In this document: positions 1 to 6,543 of the stretch, in pieces
How the letters are laid out: each line of letters starts with the position of its first letter
Position numbering within the stretch: position 1 is the first letter of the stretch
DNA from: Planctomycetia bacterium
Lineage (GTDB): Bacteria; Planctomycetota; Phycisphaerae; Phycisphaerales; UBA1924
DNA: 10,583 nucleotides
Direction: 5' to 3'
Assembly: GCA_005776545.1 (NCBI GenBank)
Contig: SXOY01000371.1
Location: forward strand, 1-10,583
Translations under genes and position numbers: made by a program
The notes under the pieces: model-generated
The model's input: the letters and a program-made list of their open reading frames with translations, nothing else
Told to the model about the DNA's origin: nothing
Databases searched by the model: none

Positions 1-150
1 GAGCCTATTGCGAGAAGTTGCCCTTACAGATTCCAATCTCTCAACATTCCAGCATTCCTAACGTACAACTTTGCGCTAAACTTATCGCCCTAGGTTCTCT
101 TCCGATAGCGATTACTCGCCGAGGCTTACACCGTTTCGAGGAGTTTTGCA

Positions 151-1329
151 ATGGCCACTACCAGCCGGTGCGTTTCCGCCGCCGTATTCACCATCAATAC
201 TCTCGCTGTTTCAGCTGCGACCGCACACTGGACGGTCACTAGTCTCCACCCCGCCGGAGCAAACTACTCATACGGATGGGGCACCGGAGGCATACAGCAG
301 GTCGGCGAGACTTTTTCAGGCGGAAGAAAACGCGCCACCTTGTGGACTCAAACTGCGGCATCACGCGTCGACCTGCATCCACTGCTCGCGGTTAATTCTT
401 GGGCGAACGGGACGAACGGCTCGCAACAGGTAGGCGTGGCCCGCGCATCCGGCGTAAATCGCGCCAGCCTGTGGAGCGGCACCGCCACGTCTTGGGTCGA
501 TCTGAATCCCGCTGGCTCATCTAATTCATCCGCCAACGCGATGACTGACACGATTCAAGTGGGCTTCGCTACGGTTAATGGTCTCGATCGAGCTAGTCTG
601 TGGCGAGGTACTGCCGCGTCGTGGGTTGATCTCACCCCACCCGGATCCGGCACTGGTGGATCCAACGTTCTTGGAGCGAGCGGATCTATGCAGGTTGGCT
701 TCGCCGACGTTAATGGGACCACCCGCGCCAGCCTCTGGAGCGGCACCGCAGATTCCTGGGTCGACCTTCATCCTCCGCAGGCAGAGTTTTCTTACGCTCA
801 TGGCGTATCCGACTCGCAGCAAGTAGGTCGCGCCTATATTTCACTCGACTGGCGCGCGAGTCTCTGGAGTGGTAGCGCCGCATCCTGGGTCGACCTCAGC
901 CCACCTGGATCGACGGACGGAAACGCCATGGCGGTGAATGGTGGTTATCAAGTCGGCTGGGTTAGACTAAACGGAATTACGAGAGCAAGTCTTTGGCGCG
1001 GCACGCCAGAGTCTTGGGTGGACCTCAACGCTTTCCTCCCTCCTCGATTCGGCTCGGCGACTGCAACGGGAATCACCACCGACGGGGTCAACATCTACAT
1101 CATCGGATACGGCAGCAGCACCACAACCGAAGCTCTGCTTTGGACCGGTCCCATCGTGCCCTCCTGCCCCGCCGACTTCAATCGTGATGGCTCGGCGGAT
1201 TTTTTGGATTTTCTCGCCTTTGTCGAGGCCTTCATTGCACGTGTTCCATCCGCCGATTACAACAACGATACCTCTATTGACTTCTTCGACTATCTCGACT
1301 TCGCGGATGCGTTCAGTACCGGATGCTAA
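151..1329 (+). CDS. Secreted repeat protein with C-terminal dockerin-like (double EF-loop) tail
   Basis: Probable exported protein of 392 residues. Residues 1-25 look like a signal peptide: short N-terminus with one Arg, hydrophobic stretch, then small residues ending AATA before HW. Residues 42-293 hold six repeats with an RASLW..GTA.SWVDL.P core. The core Arg lies at 61, 104, 147, 192, 235 and 278, so the period is 43-45 residues. A half unit precedes the repeats and a degenerate unit (ending ALLW near 331) follows. Residues 339-392 form a Cys-flanked tail with two textbook calcium loops: D342, N344, D346, S348, D350, D353 and D369, N371, D373, S375, D377, D380. Tails like this are typical of planctomycete secreted proteins. 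The repeat resembles HAF-type extracellular repeats, and six or seven units could close a beta-propeller (inference). The start is set by GAGGAG at 138-143, seven bases before the ATG. Ligand and function are unknown. Confidence 0.88.
   Translation: MATTSRCVSAAVFTINTLAVSAATAHWTVTSLHPAGANYSYGWGTGGIQQVGETFSGGRKRATLWTQTAASRVDLHPLLAVNSWANGTNGSQQVGVARASGVNRASLWSGTATSWVDLNPAGSSNSSANAMTDTIQVGFATVNGLDRASLWRGTAASWVDLTPPGSGTGGSNVLGASGSMQVGFADVNGTTRASLWSGTADSWVDLHPPQAEFSYAHGVSDSQQVGRAYISLDWRASLWSGSAASWVDLSPPGSTDGNAMAVNGGYQVGWVRLNGITRASLWRGTPESWVDLNAFLPPRFGSATATGITTDGVNIYIIGYGSSTTTEALLWTGPIVPSCPADFNRDGSADFLDFLAFVEAFIARVPSADYNNDTSIDFFDYLDFADAFSTGC
274..1029 (+). repeat. Six tandem ~129-135 bp coding repeats
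   Basis: This in-gene tandem array encodes the RASLW/SWVDL repeat of the secreted protein. Units are 129 bp (43 codons), except one of 135 bp between the cores at residues 147 and 192. Conservation is visible in the DNA as well, for example the recurring variants of gccagcctctggagcggc and of tcctgggtcgacct. The first unit is the most diverged. Recent duplication or gene conversion between the inner units is likely (inference). Confidence 0.85.
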
Positions 1330-1522
1330 TTCGCTAATAAACGGACGACGCAGGCCTTTTGTGCTACTTCACAGGAGTTTCTTTGCGAGAACCAGACTTT
1401 TCGAGGTTCGCCGTGTTGACCTACCTGTCGCCAGAGCATTGGACTTTTGCATAGCCATTACGTATTGCCTGTCCTAAACTCCCCCGCGTCAGCACTCAAA
1501 AAATGACATGAAGTCCGATCCC

Positions 1523-1536
1523 AGGAGTCTCCCTTG
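1523..1536 (+). promoter_or_regulatory. Ribosome binding site and TTG start of the aminotransferase
   Basis: AGGAG at 1523-1527 stands six bases before a TTG at 1534-1536, an ideal spacing. The first in-frame ATG (1570) has no purine-rich sequence upstream of it, only a C-rich run. This decides in favour of the TTG start and adds 12 residues to the protein. Confidence 0.65.
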
Positions 1537-2721
1537 CCCAATGCCACCCTTAACCCAACCCCCACATCTATGAACTCTAAACTCGCCCTCGATGGAGGAA
1601 CCCCTGTCTCCGCCAAGGCCGTCCCTTTCATGTCCACCGGACTGTCCGATAGTGACATCGGTGCAGCTATGCGTGTGCTTCACTCTGGCATGCTCCGCGC
1701 TGCCACCAAGTGTGATGAACTCGAACGCCGATTTGGCAGCATGACCGGCGCTAAGCACGCCATGACCTGTGCCAACGGAACCTGCGCACTCCAACTTGCC
1801 TACGAGCCACTGTTCCAGCCCGGCGATGAAATCCTCGTCCCGGCATGGACATACATCGCAACAGTCTCAATGGTGGTCGCTCGCGGTTGCATCCCAGTCT
1901 TTGTTGATGCGATCCCGGAAACCGGCCAGATCGACATGGCTGATGCCGCAAAGAAAGTGACTCCGAAAACCAAGGGCATCGCTGCGACTCACCTGTACGG
2001 TTGCCCCGTTGATATCGATTCTGTTCAAGCTCTCGCCGCCAAACACAATCTCAAAGTTGTCTACGACGCGGCCCAGGCTCACCTTTCTACATACAAGGGT
2101 CAACCGCTCGGCAAGTTCGGCGATGTCGTGACCTATTCCTTCTACGCGACCAAAAACCTCGGCACCGGCGAAGGCGGCCTGCTTTCCTGCAACGACGACA
2201 ATCTCGCCCGCAGTATCAAACTCCTCCGGTCGCACGGCGAGACCGACAAATACCTGCACGAATCCATCGGCTTCAACTACCGGATGAACGACATTACCGG
2301 TGCGATCGGATGCTCAAAGCTCGATCGACTTGAAGCCCAGACCCGCCAGCGTCAGCTCAATGCCGCACGCTTTGATCGCCTTTTCGCACCGCTCGATGGC
2401 ATCACACCCCTGTTGCAAACACCCGGTTCGCAGAGTGCATACCACCTCTACGTCATCAAGATCGACACCGCAAAATTCACCTGCACCCGCGACCAGTTCG
2501 CAAAAGCTCTACACGCTGAGGGTGTCCCAAATGCTGTCCATTACCCACGCCCCCTGCCCAAGCAGCCCGCACTCGCCAAGTTCGATAAGAACAACACACC
2601 TGTCGCCGACTTGCTCGCCACACAGGTCTTGGCACTGCCAATGCATCACGACCTCACCGATGACCATTTCCGTATTGTGGCTGAGGCCATGACCAAAGTC
2701 GCCAGTGCGTACCGCAAGTAA
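1534..2721 (+). CDS. DegT/DnrJ/EryC1/StrS-family PLP aminotransferase
   Basis: PLP-dependent fold-type I aminotransferase of 395 residues, the usual size for the family. Members transfer an amino group, normally from glutamate, to keto-sugars used for surface polysaccharides, lipopolysaccharide or secondary metabolites. Visible motifs: GTPV near 22-25, NGT at 81-83 in the cofactor phosphate-binding area, P103-A-W-T-Y, DAAQAH at 178-183 (D178 contacts the pyridine nitrogen, Q181 stacks on the ring), and SFYATKNLGTGEGG at 202-215 with the Schiff-base Lys at K207. GFNYRMND (246-253) is the usual active-site segment of these sugar aminotransferases. The N-terminal region resembles the LALDGGTPV opening seen in many members. 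The gene starts at TTG and is followed by a terminator, so it is probably monocistronic. No sugar-modifying partner genes lie in the window, so the substrate cannot be assigned. Confidence 0.93.
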   Translation: MPNATLNPTPTSMNSKLALDGGTPVSAKAVPFMSTGLSDSDIGAAMRVLHSGMLRAATKCDELERRFGSMTGAKHAMTCANGTCALQLAYEPLFQPGDEILVPAWTYIATVSMVVARGCIPVFVDAIPETGQIDMADAAKKVTPKTKGIAATHLYGCPVDIDSVQALAAKHNLKVVYDAAQAHLSTYKGQPLGKFGDVVTYSFYATKNLGTGEGGLLSCNDDNLARSIKLLRSHGETDKYLHESIGFNYRMNDITGAIGCSKLDRLEAQTRQRQLNAARFDRLFAPLDGITPLLQTPGSQSAYHLYVIKIDTAKFTCTRDQFAKALHAEGVPNAVHYPRPLPKQPALAKFDKNNTPVADLLATQVLALPMHHDLTDDHFRIVAEAMTKVASAYRK

Positions 2722-2751
2722 TCAGGAACTCAAAAACCTCACTTTTCACAG

Positions 2752-2778
2752 CGAGCTGGCCGACCCAGCTCGTTTTTT
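2752..2778 (+). terminator. Intrinsic terminator after the aminotransferase gene
   Basis: A perfect 8-bp stem (cgagctgg / ccagctcg) with a 5-base loop is followed directly by six T residues. It lies 30 bases after the aminotransferase stop codon and separates that gene from the next unit. Confidence 0.9.
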
Positions 2779-2859
2779 CTACATTTCGCGTGACCAGGCT
2801 CGACCCCTTGCGTTCCACCTATATCGGTACAAACAAACCCGCCGATTTCGGAGGCTCAC

Positions 2860-3105
2860 ATGTCAAACTTCTCTCCCTATTCACGCTCGACTCCCCAACC
2901 TACAAATCTGCAACTTCTCGCCTCAGCCCTTTCCACAATCCCCGGCTCAAATGCCATTCGCGTACGCAATGGTCAAACACCCACCAAAACCGATGCAATG
3001 CAGAGCCTTCTTTACACCCTCTCCCTACTGACTGCCTCAGAACGCCAAACGCGGCGTATTCCAAACTCCGGTCGCAAATCACAGCGCCGCAATTCCGCCG
3101 CATAA
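2860..3105 (+). CDS. Small hypothetical protein upstream of comB-like gene
   Basis: An 81-residue protein that I do not recognise. Support comes mainly from translation signals: GGAGG at 2850-2854 sits five bases before the ATG, the clearest Shine-Dalgarno in this part of the window. The preceding unit ends at a terminator, so this would be the first gene of a new transcript. Codons use C-ending wobble bases much like the neighbours. The product is rich in Ser, Thr and Pro at the N-terminus, has a modest helical stretch around residues 45-60 (AMQSLLYTLSLL), and ends in a basic Arg/Lys/Ser-rich tail. There is no signal peptide or membrane segment. The stop (TAA, 3103-3105) lies about 50 bases before the preferred comB start, so the two are probably co-transcribed. 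It could instead be a leader ORF or spurious. No function is assigned. Confidence 0.42.
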   Translation: MSNFSPYSRSTPQPTNLQLLASALSTIPGSNAIRVRNGQTPTKTDAMQSLLYTLSLLTASERQTRRIPNSGRKSQRRNSAA

Positions 3106-3155
3106 GTGCTGCGTAAGTGCTGGCCCGACCCAACTCGCTCCATCTACCCTTGGCC

Positions 3156-3902
3156 ATGCTCCTTCCACTCTCAGCGTTCCCACTTCCTGAATACGCCTCG
3201 CAATCTGTACTCGCTGGTTCCGCTGTCATCGTCATTGATCTTCTTCGCGCCTCCACCACTATCGCAACGGCACTCGCCCACGGCGCAACAGAGGTCATCC
3301 CCTTCCAAACCCCCGAGTCCGCTCTCGCCTCAAGAAAATCAACCAACCTACTCGGTGGAGAACGCAACGGCATCCGCATTCCTGGATTTGACCTTGGCAA
3401 TTCTCCGCTCGAATACACGCGTTCTCGCGTACATTCGCGGCGTATTTCCTTCACCACCACCAACGGCACCCGTGCCATCCTGCACGCGGACGCCGGCAGC
3501 GCGAACGTCATTACAATCGGCTCGCTGGTGAATCTCTCGGCCGTTTCTGATTTCATCTCAAAGCTCAATCTCCCTGTAAATATCCTCTGCGCAGGAACCG
3601 GCGGCAGAGTTTCTCTCGAAGATTGCCTCGCCGCCGGAGCATTTATTGAACGCCTTACTGCCAACCCGCTCAGAGCACATCACACCATCGAGGCAGATGA
3701 CCAGGCCCTGATGATGCTCAAACTCTGGCGAAGCGAAAGCCCGGGTCTCGGGCGACTGCAAGAAGCTGTTTCTTCTAGTGCCGGAGGACGCAATCTCCTG
3801 GCCCTGGGCTTCAGCCTCGACATCCGTGAGTGCATTCGCATTGACTCCCATCCGGTTGTCCCTGTTTTTCATCGAGGTACAAAAACAATCACTCTACGTT
3901 GA
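3156..3902 (+). CDS. comB: 2-phosphosulfolactate phosphatase family protein (ComB-like)
   Basis: ComB family enzyme, 248 residues from the ATG at 3156. Characterised members hydrolyse 2-phosphosulfolactate to sulfolactate with Mg2+, a step in coenzyme M synthesis in methanogens. Many bacteria carry homologues whose role is less certain. Family motifs: VIDLLRASTT (26-35), GGERNG (67-72), GFDLGNSP (77-84), TTNGTRA (101-107), CAGTGG followed by SLEDCLAAGAF (145-163), and a C-terminal ECIRIDSHPVVP segment. Length and motif order are complete. An in-frame GTG at 3117 would add 13 residues. I prefer the ATG because family members usually begin about 20 residues before the VIDxLRA motif. Neither start has a good ribosome binding site, which hints at coupling to the small upstream ORF. 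No comA- or comC-like gene is in the window, so the exact substrate here is an inference. Confidence 0.88.
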   Translation: MLLPLSAFPLPEYASQSVLAGSAVIVIDLLRASTTIATALAHGATEVIPFQTPESALASRKSTNLLGGERNGIRIPGFDLGNSPLEYTRSRVHSRRISFTTTNGTRAILHADAGSANVITIGSLVNLSAVSDFISKLNLPVNILCAGTGGRVSLEDCLAAGAFIERLTANPLRAHHTIEADDQALMMLKLWRSESPGLGRLQEAVSSSAGGRNLLALGFSLDIRECIRIDSHPVVPVFHRGTKTITLR

Positions 3903-4109
3903 CCCAAACTTTCGACTAACTTCGTCGCTCCCGCAGGGTTTGAAATATGTAGCCGATCCGCTGTCACTTCTGCTGAAAACTCTTCACATTTGACGGCACC
4001 CATCCAAGAATCACGCAGACAATCCGAAAGCTCTTGCCGCCGCGAGGAATGTACGACATGGGAGGTTGTGCACGCGGTGTCAGATGCCCATTAAGGAAGG
4101 ATCCGAATT

Positions 4110-5354
4110 ATGGCGCTTCCATCTCAGACCGATCGTTCAAGTGAATTAGGCCGCAGCGGCGCATCCGCAGGCGGAAAGAAAGGCTTCGACCCTGTCGTTG
4201 TCGCACTTGTTATTCTTGTTGGCGCATGTGCAACTTTCGCTGGCGTTGCAGTATTTCGCGGCCGTTCAACCGAGCAAGTTCCTCCCACCGAAATCACAAA
4301 GGTTCCAGTTGAGACTCCGATCAACACTCCACTTGTTCAAACACCTGTTGCAGCAACAACACCACCAACCAATACGCCGGTAGCTCCTAAGACAGAACCA
4401 AAACTTCCCGAAACCGTGCTTGTGAAGCAAGGCGGCACGGCAACCCCGCCCAACACTCCTGCGACAGAACCCACGACATTGAAGCCGACTCCGGTGGATG
4501 TGACCGGTGCCAATACCGTGGCAACAGTTCCCCCTACCTCTATTCCAAATACTCAACCACTGCCAGCAACCGCGACCACCAGCGATGTACTGGCGATGAT
4601 CCAGTCAGGCGATGCCGAACTGCTCAAAGGCAACCTGCTTGGTAGCCGCACGATCCTGTCGAAAGCACTGCTCGACTCGCGAACCACCGCCGCGGATCAT
4701 GCTATTCTGCGTGAGAAACTCACAAAGCTCAACGAAGAATTGATGTTCGGAACAAAGATCGCTGCAGGCGATTCGACGCTTGAGGAATACACAATTGTTC
4801 CCGGTGATCGCCTCGCAACACTTCCAAAGAAACTGCAACTTCCCGTCACTTGGGAATGTATCGCTCGTATCAATAAGCTCACAAATCCTGGGGCACTTCG
4901 CATCGGACAAGTACTTCGCGTCCCCCGCGGCCCATTCCACGCGATCATTTCCAAGAGCGATTTCAAAGCCGATATCTTCGCCGGCTCTCCCGATGAACCC
5001 GATCAGTGGACTTTCATTCGTTCATTTAATGTCGGTCTCGGCGAAAACGATGGCACCCCCATCGGCAACTTCACGGTTCGAAACAAGATGAGCGACCCAT
5101 CCTGGGTCAATCCACGAACCGGTGAGAAGTTCGCTGCAAAAGATCCCAAAAATCCAATCGGTGAACGCTGGGTTGGTCTCGAAGGCGTCGGCCCATCTTC
5201 CAGTTACAAAGGCCTGGGTATCCACGGCACAATCGAAACCGACTCAATCGGCAAGACCAAGAGCATGGGTTGCATTCGTCTGGGTGATGAAGATGTGAAA
5301 TGGGTCTACGAAATGCTCATCGAAAAGATCAGCGTTGTTCAGATCAAGCAGTGA
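4110..5354 (+). CDS. Membrane-anchored LysM / L,D-transpeptidase (YkuD domain)
   Basis: Cell-wall enzyme of 414 residues. L,D-transpeptidases form 3-3 peptidoglycan cross-links or attach proteins to the wall, acting outside the cytoplasmic membrane. Order of parts: a short cytoplasmic N-terminus, one membrane segment (29-49, no cleavage site evident), a long Pro/Thr-rich stalk (about 54-150), a helical stretch (159-215), a LysM peptidoglycan-binding domain (226-263, with EYTIVPGD and a closing GQVLRVPRG), then the YkuD domain (275-414). The catalytic signature is complete: H372 in GIHGT and C388 in SMGCIRL, with R390 following. The start is fixed by an in-frame TAA at 4092-4094, and AAGGAAGGA at 4093-4101 serves as ribosome binding site. 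A strong terminator follows, so the gene is probably transcribed alone or with upstream comB. The family is certain; its role in this wall is inferred. Confidence 0.95.
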   Translation: MALPSQTDRSSELGRSGASAGGKKGFDPVVVALVILVGACATFAGVAVFRGRSTEQVPPTEITKVPVETPINTPLVQTPVAATTPPTNTPVAPKTEPKLPETVLVKQGGTATPPNTPATEPTTLKPTPVDVTGANTVATVPPTSIPNTQPLPATATTSDVLAMIQSGDAELLKGNLLGSRTILSKALLDSRTTAADHAILREKLTKLNEELMFGTKIAAGDSTLEEYTIVPGDRLATLPKKLQLPVTWECIARINKLTNPGALRIGQVLRVPRGPFHAIISKSDFKADIFAGSPDEPDQWTFIRSFNVGLGENDGTPIGNFTVRNKMSDPSWVNPRTGEKFAAKDPKNPIGERWVGLEGVGPSSSYKGLGIHGTIETDSIGKTKSMGCIRLGDEDVKWVYEMLIEKISVVQIKQ

Positions 5355-5387
5355 ACTTCAGAAATTGTTGAATACACAAATACTCAC

Positions 5388-5413
5388 AACGCCGCGATTT
5401 CGCGGCGTTTTTT
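5388..5413 (+). terminator. Intrinsic terminator after the L,D-transpeptidase gene
   Basis: A perfect 9-bp stem (aacgccgcg / cgcggcgtt) with loop attt runs into a tract of six T residues (5408-5413). It starts 33 bases after the stop codon. Its last base is the last base of the convergent gene's stop codon. Read on the other strand it lacks a T tail, so it mainly serves the + strand gene. Confidence 0.92.
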
Positions 5414-6522
5414 CATGCAGCATGCCATTTCTCGCCCGTGTTCAACTGAGAAATAAGTGCCGCCGCAATCACTGCCAACTGTTCCTTCGAAAGCGGCCCA
5501 GCCCGGTGCAGATGCGCTTTTGCATGCGCGGCAGCAAACCCAATATCATCAAACCCAGCTTCGGTCGCGGCGGTCTCTATCGCCTGGCACAGCATTTCGC
5601 ATTTCCTTGCATCGCCTGCGACAACTGCTTTCTCGAGTTCGCCGCGTTGTGCGCGAATTGTGTCTGCGTTCTTCTTCGCAGAACTGCTCTTGAATGCAAC
5701 TCGATTGGTGTGGAGCAACTCAGCGACAAATCGAGTCATCGTCTCAGCAGTGAATGGCCGCACCACGACCCCCGCAAGTCCGCCAACACTGAGTTGGAGC
5801 ATCCTCGCTTCAACATTGGTTAATGCAACCCCACCAATTGCAATATGCGCTTCCCTGCGAACGAGTTTCACCAGTTCCTTTACTCTATCTCGCGAAGCAT
5901 CGAGCAGCACCGCATCGCACCCCAGCGTCACCTGATTGACCAATGCGGTTTCATCAGCCACACTACGGAGCAGTAAAGGAGTCGCTCGAAATCTCTCCCG
6001 CATGGCGGTCCGCTCATCGCGAGACTCGCAGTAATGCACAAGTACTCCGCGCAGACTGTTGGCATCAACACGCTCAAGCGTACTTGGTTTGAGTTGCAAT
6101 GTGATCGGTGCAAACTCGCGAAGATCAATCGGCTCAGAAAACTGGATTCCAATTTCATGCATCATGCCGGTACGATGCTCGCATCGCACCACTTTGCCAC
6201 TCACTACTCGTTTCTCTTTGCCGGGGAGCAAAACTCCACACAGACACCCAGGTTGCAGGTACGCGCAGTGGAGAAGACTGATCCCCTGACTCGAGATATT
6301 TCGACATGCCAAGGCCAGCAATTGGTCAGGTTGCCCTTTGCGGATTAGTGCCAATTGCACCGATTCCTTCCGAAATGGCCAGCGAACAAAACTCCGACGC
6401 CGCGATGCCGCTACGGTCTTCTGGTCAAGTGCGTCGAGTACTGTGTCAAGCGCGCTTGCAGCAAGCCCCAGGCTATTCACCCGAGAGGAAAACCGAGAAG
6501 AACCTGGAGGAGTACTTGCCAT
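5413..6522 (-). CDS. PilZ plus degenerate receiver-like domain protein
   Basis: Predicted cytoplasmic signalling protein, 369 residues, paralogous to the gene just upstream. A short N-terminal region carries NSLG and LDQ elements shared with the paralogue. The PilZ domain (about 41-140) has both c-di-GMP-binding signatures: R43-xxx-R47 in the RSFVRWPF segment and N75-x-S77-xx-G80. Residues 158-270 have receiver-like length and pattern, with a possible phospho-Asp at D208 (AVLLDAS). The acidic pair is reduced (E166), the Thr/Ser position appears to be Ala, and the conserved Lys is Arg (R255 in VVVRPF). The domain is therefore unlikely to work as a normal phospho-receiver. The C-terminal 80 residues are helical and align with the paralogue. 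The start is supported by N-terminal similarity to the paralogue; the ribosome binding site is weak. It lies 21 bases after the paralogue's stop, so the two form one operon. There is no output domain, so effect by protein contact is inferred. Confidence 0.83.
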   Translation of the reverse strand: MASTPPGSSRFSSRVNSLGLAASALDTVLDALDQKTVAASRRRSFVRWPFRKESVQLALIRKGQPDQLLALACRNISSQGISLLHCAYLQPGCLCGVLLPGKEKRVVSGKVVRCEHRTGMMHEIGIQFSEPIDLREFAPITLQLKPSTLERVDANSLRGVLVHYCESRDERTAMRERFRATPLLLRSVADETALVNQVTLGCDAVLLDASRDRVKELVKLVRREAHIAIGGVALTNVEARMLQLSVGGLAGVVVRPFTAETMTRFVAELLHTNRVAFKSSSAKKNADTIRAQRGELEKAVVAGDARKCEMLCQAIETAATEAGFDDIGFAAAHAKAHLHRAGPLSKEQLAVIAAALISQLNTGEKWHAA

Positions 6523-6543
6523 ACCTGTTGCCAGTCCCTGGGT

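Noticed and set aside
274..1029. CRISPR-like repeated structure
   Set aside because: Repeats of 129-135 bp are in frame with a single protein and vary by codon-level substitutions. There are no short direct repeats with unique spacers.
1867..2259. A 130-codon minus-strand frame inside the aminotransferase gene
   Set aside because: It is fully antisense to the PLP-binding core of the aminotransferase and has no motifs of its own.
3117..3155. GTG at 3117 as the comB start
   Set aside because: There is no ribosome binding site, and it would extend the protein beyond the usual family N-terminus. It remains possible if translation is coupled to the small upstream ORF.
2900..3664. A 254-codon open frame on the minus strand
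   Set aside because: It lies antisense to the small ORF and to the motif-rich comB gene, and its translation shows no recognisable domain. It is a shadow of the C-rich wobble positions on the other strand.
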